Assembly: GCA_030618905.1 (NCBI GenBank)
Contig: JAUXCL010000058.1
Location: 1 to 12,655, forward strand
Source of the DNA: Bacteroidales bacterium
Lineage (GTDB): Bacteria > Bacteroidota > Bacteroidia > Bacteroidales > B18-G4
Length of the DNA stretch: 12,655 nucleotides
Direction: 5' to 3'
The notes beneath the pieces were generated by a model. The model had not been told where the DNA came from. It made no database searches and was given only the letters and a program-made list of their open reading frames with translations. The position numbers were made by a program, and so were the translations under genes. Positions 1-6,768 of the stretch are shown piece by piece; position 1 is the stretch's first letter, and every line of letters begins with the position of its first letter.

Positions 1-161
1 ATGTCCCTGGTCGCATCCGAAAGCGAATACCTCTTCTCCGCCGTCAGGTCAATTCGGGTAAATACGTAAGAACCAATCACATTCAACATGACAATGATCA
101 CGATTCCCAGAATAAGCTGAAGAATGCTTGTTTGTCTAATATGTTTTTTACGTCCGGGCAA
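1..161 (-). CDS. gldG: GldG, N-terminal fragment (gliding-motility ABC transporter accessory protein)
   Basis: This is the first ~53 codons of a gene that continues past the left edge. The translated start has a short basic stretch (RKKHIRQ), one hydrophobic helix (about residues 12-34) and then the segment RIDLTAEKRYSLSDATR, which matches the start of the GldG/ABC-2 auxiliary family (typically an R-x-DLT-x-x-KRYTLS pattern). GldG is an inner-membrane protein that works with GldF and the ATPase GldA. It lies 66 bp downstream of gldF on the same strand, the usual gldF-gldG order. No ATG is available: an in-frame stop lies at 168-170, and the only common start codon ahead of the helix is TTG at 161-159. 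The start is therefore inferred. The next in-frame ATG (residue 25) would cut the helix. A tandem 8-mer repeat lies immediately upstream. Confidence 0.8.
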   Translation of the reverse strand, partial: MPGRKKHIRQTSILQLILGIVIIVMLNVIGSYVFTRIDLTAEKRYSLSDATRD

Positions 162-168
162 GGGTTGT

Positions 169-200
169 TATATTGCTATATTGCTATATTGTTATATTGT
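169..200. repeat. Four tandem 8-bp units between gldF and gldG
   Basis: Reading the plus strand, TATATTGC occurs twice and then TATATTGT twice, head to tail with no gaps (169-176, 177-184, 185-192, 193-200). The repeat fills about half of the gldF-gldG spacer and ends just ahead of the putative TTG start of gldG. It contains no start codon or ribosome-binding site for gldG. Function unknown. Confidence 0.9.
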
Positions 201-227
201 CGTTTCAGTTCACCGTTCACTCGCCAG

Positions 228-962
228 CTATTCCCACTTCCTGCTGGCCAACGAGAATTTAGTCAGCAGAATAAAAAAAGCTATCACACTCAAAAAATAT
301 ATTAGGTCTCTGGTATCAACTACACCACGACTGATTGAGGCATAGTGTGAGCTGATCCCCAGCGATCTGATTAACAGGTCAAAATTTCCAAATAAGTCCA
401 ATGACCAGATGAACTCAAAACCCATATATACGAAGCCACTCATGGCCACGGCGATGATAAAGGAAATGATCTGGTTATCGGTAATGGATGATGAAAAAAG
501 GCCAATGGACACGAAGACAGCACCAAGCAGCAATAAGCCTATATAACTGCCCCACATGGCACCCTGGTCAATATTTCCGGGTGGCAGACCCAGGCGATAT
601 ACCGAATAATAATAAATCAATGTCGGGACCAGGGAAAAAACCACCAGCACTACGCCAGCCAGGAACTTGGCCAGGATTATCTGCATATCTGTCAGGGGTT
701 GGGTCAGGAGAAGTTCAATCGTTCCGGATTTCTTTTCTTCGGCAAACATACGCATGGTGATGGCCGGTATCAGGAAGAGAAAGACAAAGGGAGCCAGTGT
801 AAAAAGGCCGTCAATATTAGCATACCCAAAAGTCAGGATATTGGAATCCAATGGAAAAACCCATAAAAACAAGCCTATCGTCAACAGAAAAACCGTAATG
901 ACGATATACCCCATCAATGAGCTGAGGAAGGATCTTATTTCTTTCTTTAGTAATGGAAACAT
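228..962 (-). CDS. gldF: GldF, gliding-motility ABC transporter permease
   Basis: This is a 244-residue polytopic inner-membrane protein of the ABC-2 permease type. About six hydrophobic segments are visible (roughly residues 17-36, 54-71, 99-121, 136-156, 163-186 and 223-240). The cytoplasmic motif RMFAEEKKSGTIELLLTQP (about 71-89) is the conserved loop of ABC-2 permeases that contacts the ATPase. Length and N-terminus agree with GldF, which pairs with GldG and GldA. In Flavobacterium these proteins are needed for gliding, but many non-gliding Bacteroidota also carry them, so motility does not follow from this gene alone. It lies downstream of a SAM hydrolase gene with a 28-bp gap and upstream of gldG, so the three are probably cotranscribed. 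ATG start. Confidence 0.9.
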   Translation of the reverse strand: MFPLLKKEIRSFLSSLMGYIVITVFLLTIGLFLWVFPLDSNILTFGYANIDGLFTLAPFVFLFLIPAITMRMFAEEKKSGTIELLLTQPLTDMQIILAKFLAGVVLVVFSLVPTLIYYYSVYRLGLPPGNIDQGAMWGSYIGLLLLGAVFVSIGLFSSSITDNQIISFIIAVAMSGFVYMGFEFIWSLDLFGNFDLLIRSLGISSHYASISRGVVDTRDLIYFLSVIAFFILLTKFSLASRKWE

Positions 963-990
963 CTAAATACTAACTACTCAATACTAGTTT
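963..990. repeat. Short-word low-complexity spacer between the SAM hydrolase gene and gldF
   Basis: The whole 28-bp spacer is built from related A/T/C words: AATACTAA, CTACTCA and AATACTAG. In the minus (coding) direction it reads as AGTATTGAG, TAGTTAG and TATTTAG. It lacks a ribosome-binding site and a recognisable promoter. It resembles the other word-repeat spacers in the window in style but not in sequence. Confidence 0.55.
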
Positions 991-1767
991 CTATTGTTCA
1001 AATTCAATTCTAACCGAATCATCCATATACAAGCCAAGCAGGCTGCTGGCAGTGCCATTGTTCATGGCAATTTCCAGATGACCGGTGGTGCCGAACAGGG
1101 CCAGGATCTCGCCTACCGGAACCTCAGAATAGGAATCGCTGATCTTGCTGATCTGCCCTCCCCTGAACATGATCCGGAATTTTCGGCCATTTTTTGATTT
1201 GTCGAATAAGGTGCGGGTGATATTGGTGATCACATTTTCATAATTGTCGACATAAATCACCATGCCTTTGATCAGGTCTTTTTCAATCACCGGCTTGAAC
1301 AGGATCTTTTCCGTCAACTTTTCACGTACATTGCCAAGCTCTTCGATCTTCTTGCCTGAGGCCAGGTGAATGGCAGCTTTCACGAAACGGTCGCGGCTTG
1401 AAAAAGTAAACAGGTCGCTGTCCTGTACAATATCCAATTCAATGATCTTTTCAGGGTCCTCATCAAAAATCAGTGCAAAGATCCCATTGTCACTTCCAAT
1501 AAAATATTGCCCGTCAACCTGCACCGCCACATGGGGATAGATGTCTGATTCTTCCGTATTGATACCAATGATATGTACAGTTCCCCTGGGAAAGCTGGGA
1601 TATGAATTCCTGACAATGAATGCGGCTTCTTTGATGTTGAATTGAGGAACATTATGGGAGATGTCGATGATGGTAGCTTTAGGCATCTGGCTGAGGATGG
1701 TTCCCCTCACTGACCCGGCATAGTGATCTTTTAAGCCCCAATCGCTTGTTAATGTGATAACCCCCAT
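991..1767 (-). CDS. S-adenosyl-L-methionine hydrolase (adenosine-forming), DUF62 family
   Basis: This 258-residue protein belongs to the DUF62 / SAM hydroxide adenosyltransferase family, often auto-named 'SAM-dependent chlorinase/fluorinase'. Most bacterial members split SAM into adenosine and methionine using water or hydroxide. Motifs in order: LTSDWGLKDHYAG (6-18) at the N-terminus with the family aspartates; a GSDNGIF active-site loop (91-97); YVDNYENVITNIT (172-184), matching the family D-x-F/Y-x-N-x-x-TN pattern; and FGTTGHLEIAMNNGTAS (225-241) in the C-terminal domain. Length is normal for the family. It is probably cytoplasmic. It is the first gene of a minus-strand unit continuing into gldF and gldG, and diverges from phoH. 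Nothing here suggests halogenation, and true halogenases are rare in this family. Confidence 0.88.
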   Translation of the reverse strand: MGVITLTSDWGLKDHYAGSVRGTILSQMPKATIIDISHNVPQFNIKEAAFIVRNSYPSFPRGTVHIIGINTEESDIYPHVAVQVDGQYFIGSDNGIFALIFDEDPEKIIELDIVQDSDLFTFSSRDRFVKAAIHLASGKKIEELGNVREKLTEKILFKPVIEKDLIKGMVIYVDNYENVITNITRTLFDKSKNGRKFRIMFRGGQISKISDSYSEVPVGEILALFGTTGHLEIAMNNGTASSLLGLYMDDSVRIEFEQ

Positions 1768-1828
1768 ATTTTTTCCAAAACTTCTTTACCTGAGATGCAT
1801 GACAATTGAACCGTATGACGGCCGTTAT

Positions 1829-1836
1829 CAAAAGTA
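1829..1836 (-). promoter_or_regulatory. Candidate -7 element for the SAM hydrolase-gldF-gldG unit
   Basis: On the minus strand this reads TACTTTTG, an exact match to the Bacteroidota -7 consensus TAnnTTTG, 61 bp before the ATG at 1767. A TTG lies 16 bp upstream of it (1855-1853), slightly closer than the usual -33 element. Inferred from pattern only. Confidence 0.45.
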
Positions 1837-1868
1837 GTAAATATAATTCTACCAATGATAATTTTTCA

Positions 1869-1876
1869 TAATTTTG
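1869..1876 (+). promoter_or_regulatory. Candidate -7 element for phoH
   Basis: TAATTTTG matches the Bacteroidota -7 consensus TAnnTTTG exactly and lies 43 bp upstream of the phoH ATG. No convincing -33 TTTG is present. Together with the minus-strand element at 1829-1836 it suggests that the 152-bp region carries back-to-back promoters. Confidence 0.5.
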
Positions 1877-1919
1877 AAATAGTCTCAATCATCAAATTTT
1901 AGATAAGCAAGATCAATAT

Positions 1920-2876
1920 ATGGGTGAACGCATAATCAACCTCGAAACATACAGTCCGCTTGAAATCTACGGTGTCAATGATGCCAACCTGAGCACCATC
2001 AAACAAACCTTTCCAAAATTAAAGATCATCGCCAGAGGGGATGTCCTGAAGGTCATCGGAGATGATAAGTACCTCGACCTGTTTGAGGAAAGATTCAAAC
2101 TCCTGTTGCACAACTATGATCGTTTTGGGAAGATCACTGAGAATGACATCCACCAGATCATGGATACGGAAAATGCCAATTTCAAAGAAGAAAAAAGCAG
2201 CAGCAAGGATGCCGATATCCTGGTGCATGGCCGGGATGGCCTTTTGATCAAAGCCAGGACGGTCAACCAGCGAAAAATGGCCAAAAGTTCGCAAAAAAAT
2301 GACATGCTCATTGCCATAGGACCTGCCGGTACCGGAAAAACGTATACGGCTGTTGCCCTTGCCGTCAGGGCACTCAAAAACAAGGAGGTGAAGCGCATCA
2401 TCCTGACCAGGCCGGCAGTTGAAGCAGGCGAAAACCTGGGTTTCCTGCCCGGGGACCTCAAGGACAAGCTGGATCCCTATTTGCAGCCACTCTATGATGC
2501 CTTGCGGGATATGCTGCCGACCCAACGCCTCCTGTCTTACCTGGAGGATGGGACCATTGAAGTTGCCCCCCTGGCCTTCATGCGTGGCCGTACGCTTGAT
2601 CATGCTTTTGCGATCCTGGATGAAGCCCAGAATACCACGCCTAACCAACTAAAAATGTTCCTGACCCGGATGGGACGGTCTGCCAAATTCATCGTAACCG
2701 GCGACATCACCCAGGTCGACCTGCCCCATAAGCAAGAATCGGGGCTGATCCACGCAAACAGGATCCTGAAAGGCACTCCGGGCATCGACTTTGTATACCT
2801 TGACGATCGGGATATCATACGGCATAAGCTTGTGACTGTTATATTGAAGGCGTATAATAATCAGAAAGAGGACTAA
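1920..2876 (+). CDS. phoH: PhoH-like P-loop ATPase
   Basis: This 318-residue protein has the PhoH/YbeZ architecture. An N-terminal KH-like region (about 10-65, ending VLKVIGDDKYLDLFEERF) probably binds RNA. It is followed by the ATPase core with Walker A GPAGTGKT (134-141), the family signature RPAVEAGENLGFLPGDLKDK (164-183), Walker B AILDEAQN (231-238) and a sensor motif TGDITQVDLP (260-269). All key residues are intact and length is typical. Relatives in Escherichia coli (YbeZ) work with the endoribonuclease YbeY in rRNA maturation, so an RNA-processing role is likely; the old phosphate-starvation name is historical. It is cytoplasmic. It leads a plus-strand series with purC, but a strong inverted repeat and a promoter-like element separate the two, so they may not be cotranscribed. 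Confidence 0.93.
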   Translation: MGERIINLETYSPLEIYGVNDANLSTIKQTFPKLKIIARGDVLKVIGDDKYLDLFEERFKLLLHNYDRFGKITENDIHQIMDTENANFKEEKSSSKDADILVHGRDGLLIKARTVNQRKMAKSSQKNDMLIAIGPAGTGKTYTAVALAVRALKNKEVKRIILTRPAVEAGENLGFLPGDLKDKLDPYLQPLYDALRDMLPTQRLLSYLEDGTIEVAPLAFMRGRTLDHAFAILDEAQNTTPNQLKMFLTRMGRSAKFIVTGDITQVDLPHKQESGLIHANRILKGTPGIDFVYLDDRDIIRHKLVTVILKAYNNQKED

Positions 2877-2878
2877 AT

Positions 2879-2952
2879 CATGTTCCATGTTCAAAGTTCA
2901 AGGTTCAAGGTAGTTTGAAATTTGAACCTTGAACACGACGCTATGGAACATG
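2879..2952. repeat. Nested perfect inverted repeat (hairpin) between phoH and purC
   Basis: Two perfect inverted pairs are nested. The outer arms are CATGTTCCAT (2879-2888) and ATGGAACATG (2943-2952), 10 bp. The inner arms are GTTCAAGGTTCAA (2896-2908) and TTGAACCTTGAAC (2922-2934), 13 bp, around a 13-base loop. The left side also carries direct repeats of the word GTTCAA (2889-2894, 2896-2901, 2903-2908). It begins two bases after the phoH stop. There is no T-tract directly after it as in a classical intrinsic terminator, so a REP-like element or an RNA-stabilising or attenuating hairpin is equally possible. Confidence 0.88.
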
Positions 2953-2963
2953 AAAATAATCCT

Positions 2964-2971
2964 TATTTTTG
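2964..2971 (+). promoter_or_regulatory. Candidate -7 element for purC
   Basis: TATTTTTG fits the Bacteroidota TAnnTTTG consensus and lies 23 bp upstream of the purC ATG, just after the inverted repeat. No -33 element is evident, because the expected position falls inside or next to the hairpin arm. Confidence 0.45.
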
Positions 2972-2994
2972 TGCAATTCAAATTTTAGTAGAAG

Positions 2995-3948
2995 ATGAAC
3001 GAAGCGCTTGTTAAAACAAATTTCAATTTTCCCGGCCAGAAGAGTTTATACAAAGGCAAAGTTCGGGATGTTTACAATATCAAAGATGAACTGCTGGTGA
3101 TGGTCGTTTCCGACCGGATATCGGCATTTGATGTGGTCCTGCCCCGAGGGATACCCTTTAAGGGACAGGTGCTGAACCAGATAGCCGAAAAGTTCCTGGA
3201 TGCTACACAGGATATCGTGCCCAACTGGAAAATCGCCACCCCCGATCCTATGGTCATGGTAGGCAAATATTGTGATCCTTACCCGGTGGAGATGATCATC
3301 CGTGGGTACCTGACAGGCAGTTCATGGAGAACATATAAAAAAGGTGCGAGGGAGATCTGTGGAGTGCCGGTTCCGGATGGGATGATAGAACATGAGCGCT
3401 TTGCTGAAGCCATCGTTACCCCAACCACTAAAGCCACCGAGGGACATGATGAAGACATCTCCAGGGAAGAGATCATCCGCCAGGGCCTGGTCGCCGAAGG
3501 GGAATACAATGAGCTGGATATGTATACCAGGAAACTTTTCCAACGGGGTTCTGAAATAGCTGAGGAGAAAGGACTGATCCTGGTTGACACCAAATATGAA
3601 TTTGGCAGGGTTGGAAATCAGATATACCTCATCGACGAGATACACACACCCGATTCTTCCAGGTATTTCTACCAAGAGGGCTATGAAGAAAGGCAGGCAA
3701 ATGGAGAAGCCCAACGACAACTTTCCAAGGAGTTTGTCAGGGAATGGCTTATGAAACATGGGTTCCAGGGACAACAAGGGCAGGCTGCACCTGAAATGTC
3801 GGATGAGTTTGTCCACTCTGTTTCTGAACGCTATATCGAACTGTACGAAAGCATCACCGGGGAGAATTTCCTGAAAGCTGACCTTTATAATGTTACTGAC
3901 CGGGTTGAACACAATATCAACGAGTTCTTGAAACAATATTTCTCCTAA
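2995..3948 (+). CDS. purC: Phosphoribosylaminoimidazole-succinocarboxamide (SAICAR) synthase
   Basis: This enzyme joins aspartate to CAIR using ATP to give SAICAR in de novo purine synthesis; it is cytosolic. The 317-residue length matches the longer (Ade1-like, ~300 aa) class seen in Bacteroidota rather than the ~237-aa E. coli form. Motifs in order: YKGKVRDVYN (19-28, ATP-binding strand/turn), VVSDRISAFDVVLPRGIPFK (37-56), VEMIIRGYLTGSSWRTY (98-114), TTKATEGHDEDIS (144-156), LVDTKYEFG (196-204) and LIDEIHTPDSSRY (212-224). All are family signatures and are intact. The ATG start leaves a normal N-terminus. The aminotransferase gene follows after only 16 bp, so purC may share a transcript with the two glycan genes. 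No PurR-like operator or riboswitch is evident upstream. Confidence 0.95.
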   Translation: MNEALVKTNFNFPGQKSLYKGKVRDVYNIKDELLVMVVSDRISAFDVVLPRGIPFKGQVLNQIAEKFLDATQDIVPNWKIATPDPMVMVGKYCDPYPVEMIIRGYLTGSSWRTYKKGAREICGVPVPDGMIEHERFAEAIVTPTTKATEGHDEDISREEIIRQGLVAEGEYNELDMYTRKLFQRGSEIAEEKGLILVDTKYEFGRVGNQIYLIDEIHTPDSSRYFYQEGYEERQANGEAQRQLSKEFVREWLMKHGFQGQQGQAAPEMSDEFVHSVSERYIELYESITGENFLKADLYNVTDRVEHNINEFLKQYFS

Positions 3949-3964
3949 TTCACAGCTGAAAATT

Positions 3965-5185
3965 ATGTCCATTGATATCCCTTTCAGTCCACCGAGAATG
4001 GATCAAAAGATCATTGATGAAGTGATCGACACCTTGAAATCCGGATGGATTACCACCGGACCCAAGACCAAATTATTCGAGAAAAGGCTTACAGCCTATG
4101 CCGGCCACAAAGCCACACTCTGTACCAGCTCTGGCTCGGCCGGACTGGAACTGATGCTGAAATGGTTTGGTGTGGGCGAAGGGGATGAAGTGATCGTACC
4201 TGCATACACTTATTCTGCCACCGCCAACGTGGTTGTCCACTCCGGCGCCAAACCAGTTATGGTTGATGTCAATGACGATTTTAATATTGCTGTTGATGGC
4301 ATCAAAAAAGCAATCACTACCAGGACCAAGGTGATCATACCGGTCGACCTGGCAGGCTTTCCCTGTGATTATGATGCGATCAATGCGCTGGTCAATGATG
4401 CATCTGTTGCAGCACTGTTCAAACCTGCAACAGCGGAACAACAAGAGCTTGGAAGGATCCTGGTTCTGGCAGACGCTGCACATTCAATCGGTGCTCACTA
4501 TAAGGGCAGACGCAGTGGTAATCTTACAGATATTAGCGTATTCTCTTTTCATGCAGTTAAAAATATGACAACCGCTGAAGGAGGTGCCGTATGCCTTAAT
4601 CTCCCAGATCCATTCGACAACGAACAAACATACAGGGATCTTTGCATTAAAGCATTGCATGGGCAGACCAAAGATGCACTGACCAAAACACAAATCGGCA
4701 ACTGGCAATATGATGTGCTTGAAGCCGGCTATAAATACAATATGACGGACATCCAGGCTTCCATGGGGCTGGTGGAACTGGAAAGGTATGACAGGGATAT
4801 GCTGCAGAGACGGAAAGAAATTTTTGATCATTATACCAAAGCTTTTTCCGCCTACCCATGGGCACAGCTGCCGGCATATGAAACTGCAGATAAAACATCA
4901 TCATACCATGTGTACCTGTTGCGCATCCATCATATTGATGAAGAAACCCGCAACCGGATCATGCAATCTATATTTTCCCGGGGCGTAGCCGTCAATGTGC
5001 ATTTTATACCGCTCCCAATGCTGAGCTATTATAAAAACAAGGCCTATCGCATAGAAGATTACCCCATTGCTTACGATAATTTTTCCAGGGAAATTTCCCT
5101 GCCAGTCTATTATGACCTGGACGAGGAAAAGGTAAAAAGGGTGATTAAAGCTGTAGTCGGGTCTGTTGAAGAAAACATGAGCTAA
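3965..5185 (+). CDS. DegT/DnrJ/EryC1/StrS family sugar aminotransferase
   Basis: This is a 406-residue PLP-dependent fold-type I aminotransferase of the group that aminates nucleotide-activated 4-keto or 3-keto sugars (relatives: PglE, WbpE, PseC, perosamine synthase). Visible signatures: SGWITTGPKTKLFEKRLTAY (26-45), TSSGSAGLELML (54-65, cofactor phosphate loop), VIVPAYTYSATANVVVHSGA (77-96), the PLP-pyridine aspartate in ADAAHSIG (169-176, Asp170), and the Schiff-base lysine in SFHAVKNMTTAEGG (194-207, Lys199). All catalytic residues are present. A stretch around 140-165 is longer than in short family members. The exact sugar substrate cannot be read from sequence. Its stop overlaps the ATG of the next gene by one base (TAATG), implying translational coupling with a phosphoglycosyl transferase and a joint role in building or starting a glycan. 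Confidence 0.88.
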   Translation: MSIDIPFSPPRMDQKIIDEVIDTLKSGWITTGPKTKLFEKRLTAYAGHKATLCTSSGSAGLELMLKWFGVGEGDEVIVPAYTYSATANVVVHSGAKPVMVDVNDDFNIAVDGIKKAITTRTKVIIPVDLAGFPCDYDAINALVNDASVAALFKPATAEQQELGRILVLADAAHSIGAHYKGRRSGNLTDISVFSFHAVKNMTTAEGGAVCLNLPDPFDNEQTYRDLCIKALHGQTKDALTKTQIGNWQYDVLEAGYKYNMTDIQASMGLVELERYDRDMLQRRKEIFDHYTKAFSAYPWAQLPAYETADKTSSYHVYLLRIHHIDEETRNRIMQSIFSRGVAVNVHFIPLPMLSYYKNKAYRIEDYPIAYDNFSREISLPVYYDLDEEKVKRVIKAVVGSVEENMS

Positions 5186-5775
5186 TGCTGAAAAGACTTT
5201 TCGATATCATCTTTTCCTTCTTTGGACTGACCCTGCTCCTGCCATTGTTCATCGTATTGATCATCTGGGTTTTCATGGATTCAAGAGGCGGAGCTTTTTA
5301 TAAGCAGATCAGGGTTGGCAGGAACAATAAGGATTTTAATTTGCATAAATTCCGGACCATGGTCCTGGAATCCGACCAGCAGGGCCTGCTGACTATCGGA
5401 GAGACAGACAAGCGGATTACCGGTACCGGAAAATTTCTCCGTAAGTACAAGCTGGATGAACTGCCGCAACTATTCAATATCCTGATTGGAGAGATGAGTT
5501 TCATTGGCCCGCGCCCCGAAGTGCGCAAATATGTTGATCTTTATACACCTGAACAACAAGCAGTTTTAGAAGTCAGGCCCGGGCTTACAGATTATGCATC
5601 AATAGCGTTTATAGATGAAAATAAGCTGCTGGGAGAAAGCCAGGATCCTGAAAAAACGTATATCGAGGAAATCATGCCGGCCAAACTGGCATTGAACCAA
5701 AAATACATACAGGAGCAAAGCCTGGGTACCGATATTAAGATTCTCAGGAAAACGATCCGGGGTATATTCTTCTAA
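5185..5775 (+). CDS. PglC-like monotopic phosphoglycosyl transferase (initiating sugar transferase)
   Basis: This 196-residue enzyme transfers a sugar phosphate from a UDP-sugar to undecaprenyl phosphate, the first membrane step of a surface glycan or glycoprotein oligosaccharide. It has the small-family layout: a basic N-terminus and a single re-entrant hydrophobic helix (about 10-30), GGAFYKQIRVGRNNKDFNLH (35-54), KFRTM (55-59), the catalytic Asp-Glu dyad in KLDELPQL (89-96, D91/E92), and SFIGPRPE (105-112). It lacks the extra N-terminal transmembrane helices of WcaJ/WbaP-type enzymes. Its ATG overlaps the stop of the upstream aminotransferase gene. By analogy with PglE/PglC systems the pair could make and load an amino-sugar, but no partner acetyltransferase or dehydratase is nearby. 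Its stop is one base from that of the convergent gene, leaving no room for a separate terminator. Confidence 0.9.
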   Translation: MLKRLFDIIFSFFGLTLLLPLFIVLIIWVFMDSRGGAFYKQIRVGRNNKDFNLHKFRTMVLESDQQGLLTIGETDKRITGTGKFLRKYKLDELPQLFNILIGEMSFIGPRPEVRKYVDLYTPEQQAVLEVRPGLTDYASIAFIDENKLLGESQDPEKTYIEEIMPAKLALNQKYIQEQSLGTDIKILRKTIRGIFF

Positions 5776-5776
5776 A

Positions 5777-6670
5777 TTAGGGTTCTTTAGTATCCATTGC
5801 CTCCAGCAAGACCTTCAACTCTTCCATCTTTTCTTTGTTTCCGGCCTTTTCATATACAAGGATTAATTCACGACCCACCCTTTTGATAATATCTACATTA
5901 TTACAGGGCTGGTAAAAAGAGTCATTGGGTTCAAGTCCCATTTGCTTGATAAACAGCTCTATCTCATTTTTGGTGAAGAGCGCACCCTTATTGAAAGGAT
6001 TGATATAGAATAAAACCTTATCCTTTTCAACAACGGTTTCAGTACCTTCCGCATAGGTGTCGGTATAAGACAGGATGAAATGCCTGGGCAGGTCAACCCC
6101 ATAAACAGGGATCTTCAGGCTCTGGGCAATGATAATAAAAATCAGGCCCAGGGAAACCGGGTTTCCCTTTTTGGTATCAAGGATATTATTAAGATAATAG
6201 TTGTCAGGCGATTGAATATTGGCTTTGTTCCCCTTGAACTTGTGAATATCAAACAGGATATGATTAATCACCTTGACCTTCTCCAGGGCTGTCAGGTTCT
6301 GGTTCAACTCTAACCAGACATCCTGGCTGATCCTGCCAATTTTTTGAATCATCTTATCCTCATCCAGGTCCGGGTACTGGAACCTGGTCAGCAGCATATA
6401 ACCTCTTAGCAGATCTGCATAGCCAAACCTTGACCAGTTGTGCAGCTCACTGTATAAGTCATCAAGCTGAATACGGTGGATGATATTTTCTATCCTTTGC
6501 TGTATCAGGTCATCAAAAGCATTCTCCCATGCATCTTCAAGTGTCGGGATGGCATCCGGGCCATATGAAAAGATCTTGCCACGGATCTGATCAAACATCT
6601 CATTATCCGGCTCATCAAGCATGCTGATGAGTGCTTCAAGTTCTTTATCTTTATGTTCAGGAGTGCTCAT
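5777..6670 (-). CDS. SirB1-like protein, transglutaminase-like fold (Transglut_core2)
   Basis: This 297-residue protein is predicted to be cytoplasmic, with no signal peptide or membrane segment. Residues about 25-70 are helical and look like a HEAT-type repeat (YGPDAIPTLEDAWENAFDD). The region about 130-205 carries the SirB1/Transglut_core2 signatures: INHILFDIHKFKGN (135-148), KKGNPVSLGLIFIIIAQSL (167-185) and VYGVDLPRHFIL (189-200). As in other members of this family, the position corresponding to the transglutaminase cysteine appears to be serine (NPVSLG), so enzyme activity is doubtful. The C-terminus (about 250-297) is helical and could be TPR-like. The biochemical role of the family is unknown; the SirB1 name comes from Salmonella invasion-gene regulation and should not be transferred here. 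It diverges from the glucosaminidase gene across 98 bp. Confidence 0.78.
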   Translation of the reverse strand: MSTPEHKDKELEALISMLDEPDNEMFDQIRGKIFSYGPDAIPTLEDAWENAFDDLIQQRIENIIHRIQLDDLYSELHNWSRFGYADLLRGYMLLTRFQYPDLDEDKMIQKIGRISQDVWLELNQNLTALEKVKVINHILFDIHKFKGNKANIQSPDNYYLNNILDTKKGNPVSLGLIFIIIAQSLKIPVYGVDLPRHFILSYTDTYAEGTETVVEKDKVLFYINPFNKGALFTKNEIELFIKQMGLEPNDSFYQPCNNVDIIKRVGRELILVYEKAGNKEKMEELKVLLEAMDTKEP

Positions 6671-6768
6671 TTTATATAAATATACGAATGATCTGCCAAT
6701 TTTTCCACTTTATATAGTATTATTGTTACAAGTATACATGTACAAAATCCATGCTAAAAATTTACCAA

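Noticed and set aside
169..200. Possible CRISPR-like or phage attachment repeat
   Set aside because: Units are only 8 bp, contiguous, with no spacers, and there is no cas gene or integrase in the window.
124..345. Small hydrophobic plus-strand open frame across the gldG/gldF border
   Set aside because: Its hydrophobic part (YIAILLYCYIVV) comes from translating the tandem 8-mer repeat, and the rest is antisense to gldF and gldG.
991..1767. SAM-dependent fluorinase/chlorinase activity
   Set aside because: Automated names in this family often say so, but most bacterial members are SAM hydrolases, and nothing in the neighbourhood suggests halometabolite synthesis.
2019..2648. Long open frame on the minus strand inside phoH
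   Set aside because: It lies opposite intact phoH with all its motifs, its translation shows no recognisable domain, and antisense open frames are common over such genes.
2879..2952. Classical intrinsic terminator for phoH
   Set aside because: The structure is strong, but no T-tract directly follows the stem on either strand, so it is reported as an inverted repeat instead.
3322..3972. Long open frame on the minus strand inside purC
   Set aside because: It is antisense to a well-conserved purC and shows no family motif, so it is treated as a shadow.
6718..6725. Promoter -7 element TATTATTG for the glucosaminidase gene
   Set aside because: It differs from TAnnTTTG at one core position and has no -33 partner in an AT-rich region where near-matches arise by chance.
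6735..6742. 8-bp palindrome TACATGTA as an operator
   Set aside because: It is too short and lies in low-complexity AT-rich sequence; no second copy is nearby.
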